DNA of 64,000 nucleotides from Streptomyces sp. SS1-1 (GTDB taxonomy: Bacteria > Actinomycetota > Actinomycetes > Streptomycetales > Streptomycetaceae): assembly GCF_008973465.1 (NCBI RefSeq), contig NZ_WBXN01000004.1:3016501-3080500 (forward strand), written 5' to 3'. Position numbers and translations under genes: made by a program. Shown in pieces: positions 49,194 through 56,975 of the stretch (position 1 is the stretch's first letter; each line of letters begins with the position of its first letter). The notes under the pieces were generated by a model. The model had not been told where the DNA came from. It made no database searches and saw nothing but the letters and a program-made list of their open reading frames with translations.

Positions 49194-50249
49194 GTGCACG
49201 TACCTGACGGATTCATAGACGCCCCCACCTCCGCCGTGACCGGAGTGGTCGCCGCGGCCGCGGTCGCCGTGAGCCTGCGCGGCGCCCGGCGCGAACTCGA
49301 CGAACGCACCGCCCCGCTGGCCGGACTCGTCGCGGCGTTCATCTTCGCCGTCCAGATGCTCAACTTCCCCGTCGCGGCCGGCACCAGCGGCCACCTCCTC
49401 GGCGGCGCCCTCGCGGCGATCCTCGTCGGGCCCTACACGGGTGTGTTGTGCGTGTCGGTGGTCCTGCTCATGCAGGGCATCCTGTTCGCCGACGGCGGCC
49501 TGACCGCGCTCGGCGTGAACATCACCAACATGGCGATCGTGACGACCGTCGTCGCCTACGCCGTCTTCCGGCTGCTGGTGAAGGTGCTCCCCCGCGGCCG
49601 CCGCTCGATCACCGTCGCCTCCTTCGCCGCCGCGCTGCTGTCCGTCCCGGCCGCGGCGCTCGCGTTCACCCTGATGTACGCGGTCGGCGGCACCACCGAC
49701 GTCTCCCTCGGCAAGGTCGCCACCGCGATGGTCGGCGTGCACGTCCTGATCGGCCTCGGCGAGGCCGCGATCACCGCGCTGACCGTCGGCGCCGTCGTCG
49801 CCGTCCGCCCCGACCTCGTGTACGGCGCCCGTGACCTGCGGCAGCGGCTGAGTCTGCGGGTGAACGGCGAGCTGGTCGACGCGCCCGCCGCCGAGCCCGC
49901 CCCGGTCGCCGCCCGCTCCCCCCGCAGGGTGTGGGCCGTGGGCCTGGTCACCTCCCTCGTCCTCGCCGGCTTCGTCAGCTTCTACGCCTCCGCGAACCCG
50001 GACGGCCTGGAGAAGGTCGCCGCCGACCACGGCATCGACAAGAAGGCCGAGGACCACGCCGCCGCCGACTCCCCGCTCGCCGACTACGGCGTCAAGGACG
50101 TCACCGACGCCCGGCTGTCCGGCGGTCTCGCGGGCGTGATCGGTGTCGGCGTCACCGTCGTCGCGGGCAGCGCGGTCTTCTGGGCCGTGCGCCGCCGCCG
50201 TACGGCCCATCCCGCCGACGTCTCCCCGGCGAGCACGGGCGGCGCCTGA
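49194..50249 (+). CDS. cbiM: ECF nickel/cobalt transporter substrate component, CbiM-CbiN fusion
   Basis: A 351-residue membrane protein. MHVPDGFIDAPTS at the N-terminus is the metal-site motif with conserved His2, and seven spans follow to about residue 210. The C-terminal part (from about 245) has two spans around FYASANPDGLEKVAADHGI, the PDGLE/CbiN module. It imports Ni2+ or Co2+ with CbiQ and CbiO encoded next. The start is GTG, probably leaderless. Confidence 0.93.
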   Translation: MHVPDGFIDAPTSAVTGVVAAAAVAVSLRGARRELDERTAPLAGLVAAFIFAVQMLNFPVAAGTSGHLLGGALAAILVGPYTGVLCVSVVLLMQGILFADGGLTALGVNITNMAIVTTVVAYAVFRLLVKVLPRGRRSITVASFAAALLSVPAAALAFTLMYAVGGTTDVSLGKVATAMVGVHVLIGLGEAAITALTVGAVVAVRPDLVYGARDLRQRLSLRVNGELVDAPAAEPAPVAARSPRRVWAVGLVTSLVLAGFVSFYASANPDGLEKVAADHGIDKKAEDHAAADSPLADYGVKDVTDARLSGGLAGVIGVGVTVVAGSAVFWAVRRRRTAHPADVSPASTGGA

Positions 50250-50250
50250 G

Positions 50251-51012
50251 ATGGGAGCGGGGCACGCGCACCGGCTCTACCGGCACGGGCACTCGCCCGT
50301 GCACGGACTGCCGCCGCACACCAAGCTGGCCGCCACGTTCGCGTTCGTCGTCGTCGTGGTCTCCACGCCGCGTGAGGCGATGTGGGCGTTCGGCCTGTAC
50401 GCGGTGCTGCTCGCGGCCGTCGCCCGCACCGCGCGCGTGCCCGCCCGGTTCCTGCTGAAGCGGCTGCTGATCGAGGTGCCGTTCGTCGCGTTCGCCGTCC
50501 TCATGCCGTTCGTGGCGGAGGGCGAGCGCGTCGAGGTGCTGGGGCTGTCGCTGAGCGTCGGCGGTCTGTGGGGCGCCTGGAACGTGCTGGCCAAGGGCAC
50601 CCTCGGGGTCGCCGCCTCGGTGCTGCTGGCCTCCACCACCGAGCTGCGCGAGCTGCTGCTCGGCCTGCAGCGCCTCAAGCTCCCCCCGCTGCTCGTGCAG
50701 ATCGCGTCCTTCATGGTCCGCTACGGCGATGTCATCGCCGACGAGATGCGGCGCATGCGCATCGCCCGCGAGTCCCGCGGCTTCGAGGCGAAGGGCGTAC
50801 GGCACTGGGGCGTGCTCGCGAAGTCCGCGGGCGCCCTGTTCATCCGCTCCTACGAGCGCGGCGAGCGGGTGCACCTGGCCATGGTCAGCCGCGGGTACGC
50901 CGGGACGATGCCGGTGATCGACGAGGTCACCGCGTCCCGCGCCCAGTGGACGTACGCCCTGACGCTGCCGCTTTCCGCCCTCGTCGTCTGTCTGCTGGGA
51001 TGGACCCTGTGA
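50251..51012 (+). CDS. cbiQ: ECF transporter transmembrane component CbiQ
   Basis: A 253-residue membrane protein coupling CbiM to the ATPase. The cytoplasmic helices with the A-x-x-x-R-G-type motifs are seen as RMRIARESRGF and ERVHLAMVSRGY. The ATG at 50251 lies one base after the cbiM stop. It overlaps the start of cbiO. Confidence 0.93.
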   Translation: MGAGHAHRLYRHGHSPVHGLPPHTKLAATFAFVVVVVSTPREAMWAFGLYAVLLAAVARTARVPARFLLKRLLIEVPFVAFAVLMPFVAEGERVEVLGLSLSVGGLWGAWNVLAKGTLGVAASVLLASTTELRELLLGLQRLKLPPLLVQIASFMVRYGDVIADEMRRMRIARESRGFEAKGVRHWGVLAKSAGALFIRSYERGERVHLAMVSRGYAGTMPVIDEVTASRAQWTYALTLPLSALVVCLLGWTL

Positions 51013-51758
51013 CCGCTTCCCTCGAGGTCTCCGGCCTCGCCTTCGCCTACCCCGACGGGCATCAGGCCCTGTTCGGCGTGGACTTCTCCATCGCGCGCGG
51101 CGAACGGGTCGCGCTGCTCGGCCCGAACGGCGCCGGCAAGACGACCCTCGTCCTGCACCTCAACGGCATCCTGAGCGGCGGCACCGGCACCGTGCGGGTC
51201 GCCGGGCTGCCCGTGGGCCGGGAGCACATGGCGGAGATCCGGCGCCGGGTCGGCATCGTGTTCCAGGACCCGGACGACCAGCTGTTCATGCCGACGGTCC
51301 GCGAGGACGTGGCGTTCGGGCCGGCCGCGGCCGGGCTCAAGGGACCCGAGCTGGAGGCGCGCGTCGACCGGGCGCTGGAGCTGGTCGGCATGGCGGAGTT
51401 CAAGGACCGCCCGCCGCACCATCTGTCGTTCGGGCAGCGGCGCCGGGTCGCGGTCGCCACCGTGCTCGCGATGGAACCGGAGATCCTCGTCCTGGACGAG
51501 CCGTCCTCCAACCTCGACCCGGCCTCCCGCCGTGAACTCGCCGACATCCTGCGCTCCCTGGACGTCACCGTCCTCATGGTCACCCACGACCTGCCGTACG
51601 CGCTGGAGCTGTGCCCCCGCTCGCTGATCCTGAGCGAGGGCGTGATCGCGGCGGACGGCCCGACCCGTGAACTCCTCGCCGACGACGCGCTGATGAGCGC
51701 GCACCGGCTGGAGCTGCCCTACGGCTTCGACCCGCGCTCGGTGCCCACGGGCGCCTGA
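51000..51758 (+). CDS. cbiO: ECF transporter ATPase CbiO
   Basis: A 252-residue ABC ATPase powering Ni/Co uptake. Walker A GPNGAGKTTL, Q-loop VFQDPDDQLFMPTV, signature HLSFGQRRR and Walker B ILVLDEPSSNLD are intact. The signature is SFGQ in place of SGGQ, as in other ECF ATPases. The ATG at 51000 overlaps cbiQ by 13 bases; a GTG at 51009 with better ribosome spacing is the alternative start. Confidence 0.92.
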   Translation: MDPVTASLEVSGLAFAYPDGHQALFGVDFSIARGERVALLGPNGAGKTTLVLHLNGILSGGTGTVRVAGLPVGREHMAEIRRRVGIVFQDPDDQLFMPTVREDVAFGPAAAGLKGPELEARVDRALELVGMAEFKDRPPHHLSFGQRRRVAVATVLAMEPEILVLDEPSSNLDPASRRELADILRSLDVTVLMVTHDLPYALELCPRSLILSEGVIAADGPTRELLADDALMSAHRLELPYGFDPRSVPTGA

Positions 51759-51877
51759 CCGCCGGCCTCGCGCGCGAGACGTCGGCCACACTTCGGAATC
51801 GAAGGTGGCGCACCCATGTTGGACTGGACACCGCAGGCGCCACGAGGGCGCCGGGTGTGGGTCGAGGGAGCACGGAC

Positions 51878-53038
51878 GTGGATGTGAACGGCACGGTCGC
51901 CGAGGGCTTCGAGCCGGTCAGGGAAGCGTTCGCACGGAACTTCACCGGGCTCGGCGAGCGCGGCGCCGCCGTCGCCGTGTACCGCGACGGGCAGCGGGTC
52001 GTCGACCTGTGGGCCGGCACCCGGGACGTCGACGGCACCGAGCCCTGGCAGCGCGGCACCGCGCAGGTCGTGCGCTCGGCGACCAAGGGTGTCGCCGCCG
52101 CCGTGGCCCTGCTGCTGCACCAACGCGGGGAACTGGACCTGGACGCGCCGGTCGCGGCGTACTGGCCGGAGTTCAAGGCGCACGGCAAGGAGCGGCTGCT
52201 GGTCCGGCATGTGCTCGGGCATCGCGCCGGGCTGCCGGTCCTGGACGTGCCGCTCACCCCCGGGGAGGCGCTGGACCCCGAGCGCGGCCCGGCGGCGGTG
52301 GCCGCGCAGGCGCCTGTGTGGGAGCCCGGCACCGATCACGGCTATCACGCGCTGACGTACGGCTGGCTGCTGGACGGGCTGGTGCGGCGGGTCACGGGCC
52401 GCTGGGTCGGCGAATGGCTCGCCGAGGAGGTGGCGGGCCCGCTGGGGCTCGATCTGTGGCTGGGGCTGCCTCAGGAGGTGGCCGGCCGGGCCGGCCGCAC
52501 CGGGCGCGTGGACGGTCCGGAGCCGTCGGGCGCACTGCGGGCCCGGCCGAAGCGGTCGGTGACGGCCGCCTACGAGGACCCGGACTCGCTGACGCGCCGC
52601 GCGTTCGCCGCGATCAGCCCGTTCCCCGACCAGAACGACCCGGCGTACCGCGCCGCCGCCCTCCCGGCGACGAACGGTGTCGCGACGGCCGACGGACTGG
52701 CCCGTTTCTACGCGGCCCTGATCGGCGAGGTCGACGGGCTACGGATCCTCGACCCGGCGACCGTGGAGCTGGCCCGCGCCGAGGAGTCCTCGGGCCCGGA
52801 CCGCGTCCTCGTCGTCAACACCCGGTTCGGACTGGGGTACATGCTGCACGGAACCGCGTCGCCGCTGCTCGGCCCCGGCTCGTTCGGGCACCCCGGGCGC
52901 GGCGGCGCCCTCGGCTTCGCCGACCCGGAGACCGGGGTCGCCTTCGGCTATGTGACGAACGGCTTCCGGAAGACGGTGACGGCGGACCCGAGGGCGCAGG
53001 CGCTGATCCGGGCGCTGCGGACGTCTCTCGGCGCCTAG
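51878..53038 (+). CDS. Serine hydrolase of the beta-lactamase/EstB family
   Basis: A 386-residue class C beta-lactamase-like hydrolase. The nucleophile motif is SATK (S-x-x-K, within VRSATKGVAAA), the Tyr motif YHALTYGW replaces Y-x-N, and the third motif is HPGRGG. No signal peptide, so it is likely a cytoplasmic esterase rather than a resistance enzyme. The GTG at 51878 lies 7 bases after GGGAG; a longer form starts at 51857. Confidence 0.85.
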   Translation: MDVNGTVAEGFEPVREAFARNFTGLGERGAAVAVYRDGQRVVDLWAGTRDVDGTEPWQRGTAQVVRSATKGVAAAVALLLHQRGELDLDAPVAAYWPEFKAHGKERLLVRHVLGHRAGLPVLDVPLTPGEALDPERGPAAVAAQAPVWEPGTDHGYHALTYGWLLDGLVRRVTGRWVGEWLAEEVAGPLGLDLWLGLPQEVAGRAGRTGRVDGPEPSGALRARPKRSVTAAYEDPDSLTRRAFAAISPFPDQNDPAYRAAALPATNGVATADGLARFYAALIGEVDGLRILDPATVELARAEESSGPDRVLVVNTRFGLGYMLHGTASPLLGPGSFGHPGRGGALGFADPETGVAFGYVTNGFRKTVTADPRAQALIRALRTSLGA

Positions 53039-53048
53039 GAGACATCTC

Positions 53049-53327
53049 TTAGACGTGGATCGGGTGCGAGGTGCGCCCGGACGCCGAGTCGATCTCGGTG
53101 TGCGCCTTGGTGAGCATCTGCATCGCCAGCTCGTTCAGCGCGCGGGCTCCGGCGATCTCCTCGCCGACCCGGGGCTGGTAGGAGTCCGTGTGGTGCCGGC
53201 TGGCGTGCCCGTGGGCCCGTACCTCGGTGCCGTCGGGGAGCCGCACCATGGCGACGGCCCGCGTGTGCTGGTCGTCGTCCTCCATGAACTCCATCTCGAC
53301 GTGCCATCCCACTGCGGTGTGCATCAT
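53049..53327 (-). CDS. DUF1876 small protein
   Basis: A 92-residue protein that matches DUF1876, common in actinobacteria: WHVEMEFMEDDDQHTRAVAMVRLPDG, then the His-rich GHASRHHTDSYQPRVGEEIAGARAL. The fold resembles a small alpha/beta dsRBD-like unit; the function is unknown. The ATG at 53327 lies 8 bases after GGAGG, better than the GTG at 53336. Confidence 0.85.
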   Translation of the reverse strand: MMHTAVGWHVEMEFMEDDDQHTRAVAMVRLPDGTEVRAHGHASRHHTDSYQPRVGEEIAGARALNELAMQMLTKAHTEIDSASGRTSHPIHV

Positions 53328-53397
53328 CACGACCACCTCCGGAAGACCTGCTTCCAGGGTGCTCCTTCAGGGACGGGCTCGCCAGAAGAGCCCCGGC

Positions 53398-53847
53398 TCA
53401 GACGGCGAGGGCGAGCAGCGCCAGGTCGGCCAGGAGGAGGGGTGTGTAGAACAGCAGGAGGGTCGGGGTGAACCAGACCTCCCGCCAGGGCATGGTGCCC
53501 AGCTGGGAGGCCACGTTCATCGACAGCGGCTCGACGGTGCTGCCGGGCCGGCGGACCTCGTCGTACAGGCGGCGGTAGGCCCGTTCCTGGCGCAGGAAGA
53601 AGCAGTCGAGGTACCAGAAGCACACCAGCGGGACCACGCCGACGGCCGCGAGGTGCCAGCTCAGCCGGCTCGCGGACAGCGCGAGCAGACCGGCGGCCAG
53701 CGTGAGGGCCCAGCCCTTCACCAGGAACGAGTTGGTCCCCAGCCGCGAGATGGTGGCCTGGATGAACTCCAGGTGCTTGATCCGGTCGGGATGCAGGGGT
53801 TCCCGGTCGCCGACCCCCGCGTCCGACCCCTCGCTCAGCGCCGTCAC
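53398..53847 (-). CDS. Small membrane protein of a widespread uncharacterised family
   Basis: A 149-residue protein. RIKHLEFIQATISRLGTNSFLVKGWALTLAAGLLALSA (about 22-60), then a second span (VGVVPLVCFWYLDCFFL), QERAYRRLYDEVR and a C-terminal hydrophobic stretch. This pattern (KHLEFIQ...NSFLVKGW...QERxxRxLYxxV) recurs in many bacteria, often in accessory islands, without known function. The GTG at 53847 follows GAGGGGG. A GGGCTC/GAGCCC hairpin at 53375-53393 lies just past the stop. Confidence 0.75.
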   Translation of the reverse strand: MTALSEGSDAGVGDREPLHPDRIKHLEFIQATISRLGTNSFLVKGWALTLAAGLLALSASRLSWHLAAVGVVPLVCFWYLDCFFLRQERAYRRLYDEVRRPGSTVEPLSMNVASQLGTMPWREVWFTPTLLLFYTPLLLADLALLALAV

Positions 53848-53947
53848 TGTCCGCCCCCTCGGTGAACCGTCCGCCGGGACGATCGTAGTGCGCGGGCGGG
53901 TCCGCGGGGGCGGGTAGCGCGAGGTCGAAGGGCCGCTTCCGGACGCC

Positions 53948-55486
53948 GTGTTCGCCCCGGACGGGCCGCGTTTGAACGGGACGGGTACGGCAACCCGGGG
54001 TCAGGTGACCCCCGGCACCGGGCGCTGCTGCCTCTCCGCCCATCTCCCGGCTCTCGCCGCCCTGTCGGCGCTGCCGGGCCCCTGCGAGGTGCTGCGCTCC
54101 GGGGCGCGGCTGACGCCCGCCCTGCTGCGGTCGGCGGCCACGGCCGCCCGGTGGCCGCGCGCCCGGCACCCCGACGACCTGGCGGCCGTCCATCTGGAAC
54201 TGGTCACGCTCACCGAGGACCGCGCGGTCGTCACCTGGTTCACCGGTGTCCCCGGCACCGACGACGGGGCGGGCCGCCCGCTGCCCGCCGTCACCGAGGG
54301 CGAGGTCGTCTACGGCACCCATCCGTCCCGGCTGGACCGGGTGGTGTCCGGGGGCCGGCCCACCGCCCACCACCAGGTCGAGCTGACCGGTCTGGAGCCG
54401 GGGCGGACGTACTACTACCGGGCCCGCTCGCGCGGGGTCGCCGCCACGCCCACCCCGCTGCACCTGGTGCGCGGCAACGCGGTCGGCACCTCGGCGTTCG
54501 GGCTGGGCACCCGCGGCGGCCCGTACTCCTTCACGACCCCGCAGCCGCCGCCCAGCCGGCATCTGCTGTCCATCGCGCTCTGCAACGACCTGCACCTCGG
54601 CGAGACCACCGCCGGGCTGGTCGGCGGGCTGCCGCTGCCGCGCGGGGTGCCGCAGCGGGCGGGCGGGGAGCCGTACCCGGAGCTGATGAGCCGGGCGCTG
54701 GTCGAGGAGGCCCGGCGGCGCGGGGCGGACGTGCTGCTCGCCGGGGGTGACATCTCGGCCTGCGGGGCGGCGCACGACCTCGCGGAGGCGAGGCGGATCC
54801 TCGACGGGTTCGGCACGCTCGGGCGGGACTGGTTCGTCGTGCGCGGCAACCACGACCGGTCGGCGCAGAACACGTTCGCCGCCGCGTTCGTGGACGGCGG
54901 TGGCCCCGGCTACTTCGCGCACGACCTCGGCGGGCTGCGCGTCCTGGGGCTCGACACCTACGTCAAGGCTGGCAACGGCTCCGACGCCGGCGGCCTCGGC
55001 CGCGAGCAACTGGCCTGGTTGCAGCACATGTTGAGGGAGCAGCCGGACCAGCCGACGCTGGTGTTCGGGCATCATCCGCTGACCGTGCGGGACTCGGTGT
55101 TCCCGGTGACCCGCGGCCACTGTCTGGACCGCGGGCAGGCCGGTGCCGTCCTCGACGCCTACGCGGACGCGCCGGGCGTCTTCCTGCACCACGCGGGCCA
55201 CACGCACCGCAACAAGCGCACGGTGCTGGCCCGGGCCCCGCACGTCGTCCAGCAGGAGGTGGCGGCGGCCAAGGAGTACCCGGGCGGCTTCACCCTGCTC
55301 CGCGTCCACACGGGCGGCTACGCCCTGAACCACTACAAGGCGGGCGATCTGGCGGCCCGTCAATGGAGCGAGCGCAGCCGGCGCGTCGCCGCGGGCCTGT
55401 GGCCGCACCACTCGCTGGGCCGCTCGGTCGCCGACCGCAACAGCGTGACGGTCCGTGACCTGTCGGGGATCGCGGGACGGGCCTGA
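53948..55486 (+). CDS. Metallophosphoesterase with PAP-type Fn3 domain
   Basis: A 512-residue protein. A fibronectin-like purple-acid-phosphatase domain (about 80-200; ELTGLEPGRTYYYRARS) precedes a calcineurin-like phosphoesterase domain. Metal-binding motifs are CNDLHLGE, LLAGGDIS, VVRGNHDRS, FGHHPLT and HAGHTHRNK. No signal peptide is evident. Substrate unknown. The start is uncertain: GTG at 53948 lacks a ribosome site, and GTG at 54005 after GGGG is possible. Confidence 0.85.
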   Translation: MFAPDGPRLNGTGTATRGQVTPGTGRCCLSAHLPALAALSALPGPCEVLRSGARLTPALLRSAATAARWPRARHPDDLAAVHLELVTLTEDRAVVTWFTGVPGTDDGAGRPLPAVTEGEVVYGTHPSRLDRVVSGGRPTAHHQVELTGLEPGRTYYYRARSRGVAATPTPLHLVRGNAVGTSAFGLGTRGGPYSFTTPQPPPSRHLLSIALCNDLHLGETTAGLVGGLPLPRGVPQRAGGEPYPELMSRALVEEARRRGADVLLAGGDISACGAAHDLAEARRILDGFGTLGRDWFVVRGNHDRSAQNTFAAAFVDGGGPGYFAHDLGGLRVLGLDTYVKAGNGSDAGGLGREQLAWLQHMLREQPDQPTLVFGHHPLTVRDSVFPVTRGHCLDRGQAGAVLDAYADAPGVFLHHAGHTHRNKRTVLARAPHVVQQEVAAAKEYPGGFTLLRVHTGGYALNHYKAGDLAARQWSERSRRVAAGLWPHHSLGRSVADRNSVTVRDLSGIAGRA

Positions 55487-55499
55487 GGGACCGGCCGGG

Positions 55500-56345
55500 T
55501 CATCCCGCGTGCAGCATCAGCCCGATCCCGGCGACCAGCAGGAACGCGGCCGCGATGCGGGGCGCCCCGAAGCGCTCCTTGAAGAAGACGGCGCCGATGG
55601 CGGCGCCGACGATGATGGAGGACTCGCGCAGCGCCGCGACCGGCGCCAGTTCCGCCTGGGTCTGCGCCCACAGGACCAGGGCGTACGCGGCGACGGACAG
55701 GCCCGCGCCGAGCAGTCCGAGGCCCGCGTACGGCCGCAGCGCGGCCCCGGCCGAACCGCCCCGGCGGGCCAGGGTGAACGCGGGGATCACGAGGCCCTGG
55801 AGCAGCATCAGCCAGGCGATGTAGCCGAGGGACGACCCCGACGCGCGGACGCCGAGGCCGTCGAGCAGGGTGTACGCGGCGATGGTCAGCCCGGTGGCGA
55901 GGGCGGCGCCGATCGCCGCCCAGTCGGGGCGCCGGCCGCGCAGTCCCCACAGGGCGACGCCGGTCAGTCCCGCGCTGGACAGGGCGATGCCGGCGGCCGC
56001 CCAGCCGTCCGGCACCTCGTGGGCGAACACGGCGGCGAGGACGGCGACCACGAGGGGCGCGGTGCCGCGGGCGATGGGGTACGCCTGCCCGAAGTCCCCC
56101 AGCCGGAACGACGTCATGAGCAGCGCGTAGTACAGGACGTGGACGAGCGCGGAGGCGAGGAGGAACGGCCAGGCACCCGCCGCCGGGAACGTCCCGAAGG
56201 GCATGAGGGCGGTCCCGATGAGCGCGCCGCCGCCCGCGATGAGGGTGAACCCGACCAGCTTGTCGGTGATGCGGTGCGCGATGGCGTTCCAGCCGGCGTG
56301 GGTGACGGCGGCCGTCAGGACGGCGGCGGTGACCAGGGGGGTCAC
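55500..56345 (-). CDS. EamA/DMT-family permease
   Basis: A 281-residue membrane protein with ten spans in two EamA repeats (about 1-135 and 145-281). APVAALRESSIIVGAAIGAVFFKERFG is the conserved end of the second repeat. DMT permeases usually export metabolites or amino acids; the substrate is unknown. The GTG overlaps the upstream ybaK-type stop by GTGA. Confidence 0.88.
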   Translation of the reverse strand: MTPLVTAAVLTAAVTHAGWNAIAHRITDKLVGFTLIAGGGALIGTALMPFGTFPAAGAWPFLLASALVHVLYYALLMTSFRLGDFGQAYPIARGTAPLVVAVLAAVFAHEVPDGWAAAGIALSSAGLTGVALWGLRGRRPDWAAIGAALATGLTIAAYTLLDGLGVRASGSSLGYIAWLMLLQGLVIPAFTLARRGGSAGAALRPYAGLGLLGAGLSVAAYALVLWAQTQAELAPVAALRESSIIVGAAIGAVFFKERFGAPRIAAAFLLVAGIGLMLHAG

Positions 56346-56842
56346 TGCTCGCGCACGTCCACGAGGGCGGCGCCGGCGTGGGCGACGAGGTCCTTGGGCC
56401 CGATCGGGAAGACGGCGTGCGGGTTCCCGGCGGCGGCCCACACGACCTCGTGCTCCAGCAGCGACCGGTCGGCGAGGACGCGGGTGCGGGTGCGGTGCCC
56501 GAAGGGCGGCACGCCTCCGATGGCGTATCCGGTGGTCTCGCGGACGACGTCGGCCTTGGCGCGGGTGACCTTCGCGGCGCCGAGTTCCTCCCGCACCCGG
56601 TCGAGGTCGACGCGGGAGGCGCCGTCCATGAGGACCAGGACGGGGACGCCGTCGGCGGCGAAGATCAGGGACTTGCAGATCTCGCTGAGTTCGCAGCCGA
56701 TCGCGGCGGCGGCCTCGGCGGCGGTGCGGGTGGCGTCCGGGAAGCGGCGGACGCGGGGCAGCAGTTCGCCGAGGCCCAGGTCCCGCAGGGCGTCGGCGAA
56801 CCGGGGGTGGGCTCCGGAGCCGGTGCTGTCGGTCGTCGTCAT
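56342..56842 (-). CDS. YbaK/EbsC-family aminoacyl-tRNA deacylase
   Basis: A 166-residue protein of the YbaK fold. AAAIGCELSEICKSLIFAADGVPVLVL contains the conserved catalytic Lys region, and TGYAIGGVPPFGHRTRTRVLADRSL is the GxxPFG motif. These enzymes hydrolyse mischarged tRNAs (Cys-tRNA-Pro and similar). The ATG at 56842 lacks a ribosome site, and TAGCGT lies just upstream, so it may be leaderless. It is co-transcribed with the EamA permease. Confidence 0.87.
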   Translation of the reverse strand: MTTTDSTGSGAHPRFADALRDLGLGELLPRVRRFPDATRTAAEAAAAIGCELSEICKSLIFAADGVPVLVLMDGASRVDLDRVREELGAAKVTRAKADVVRETTGYAIGGVPPFGHRTRTRVLADRSLLEHEVVWAAAGNPHAVFPIGPKDLVAHAGAALVDVREQ

Positions 56843-56911
56843 GCACGGCACGCTAGCGGTGTGTGTACGGGCCACGCGAGCCCGTTCCGCGTGCCGGACC
56901 GGCACGGCGGA

Positions 56912-56953
56912 GGCCGGTGAGGGCGCCCCGTCCCCACGGAGCCCTCGCCGGCC
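56912..56953 (-). terminator. Terminator after the MMPL gene
   Basis: GGCCGGTGAGGGC (56912-56924) pairs over 13 positions, with one G-T pair, with GCCCTCGCCGGCC (56941-56953). It lies 23 bases past the MMPL stop. Confidence 0.65.
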
Positions 56954-56975
56954 GGTCCTGTTCAGCGGCCGCGGA

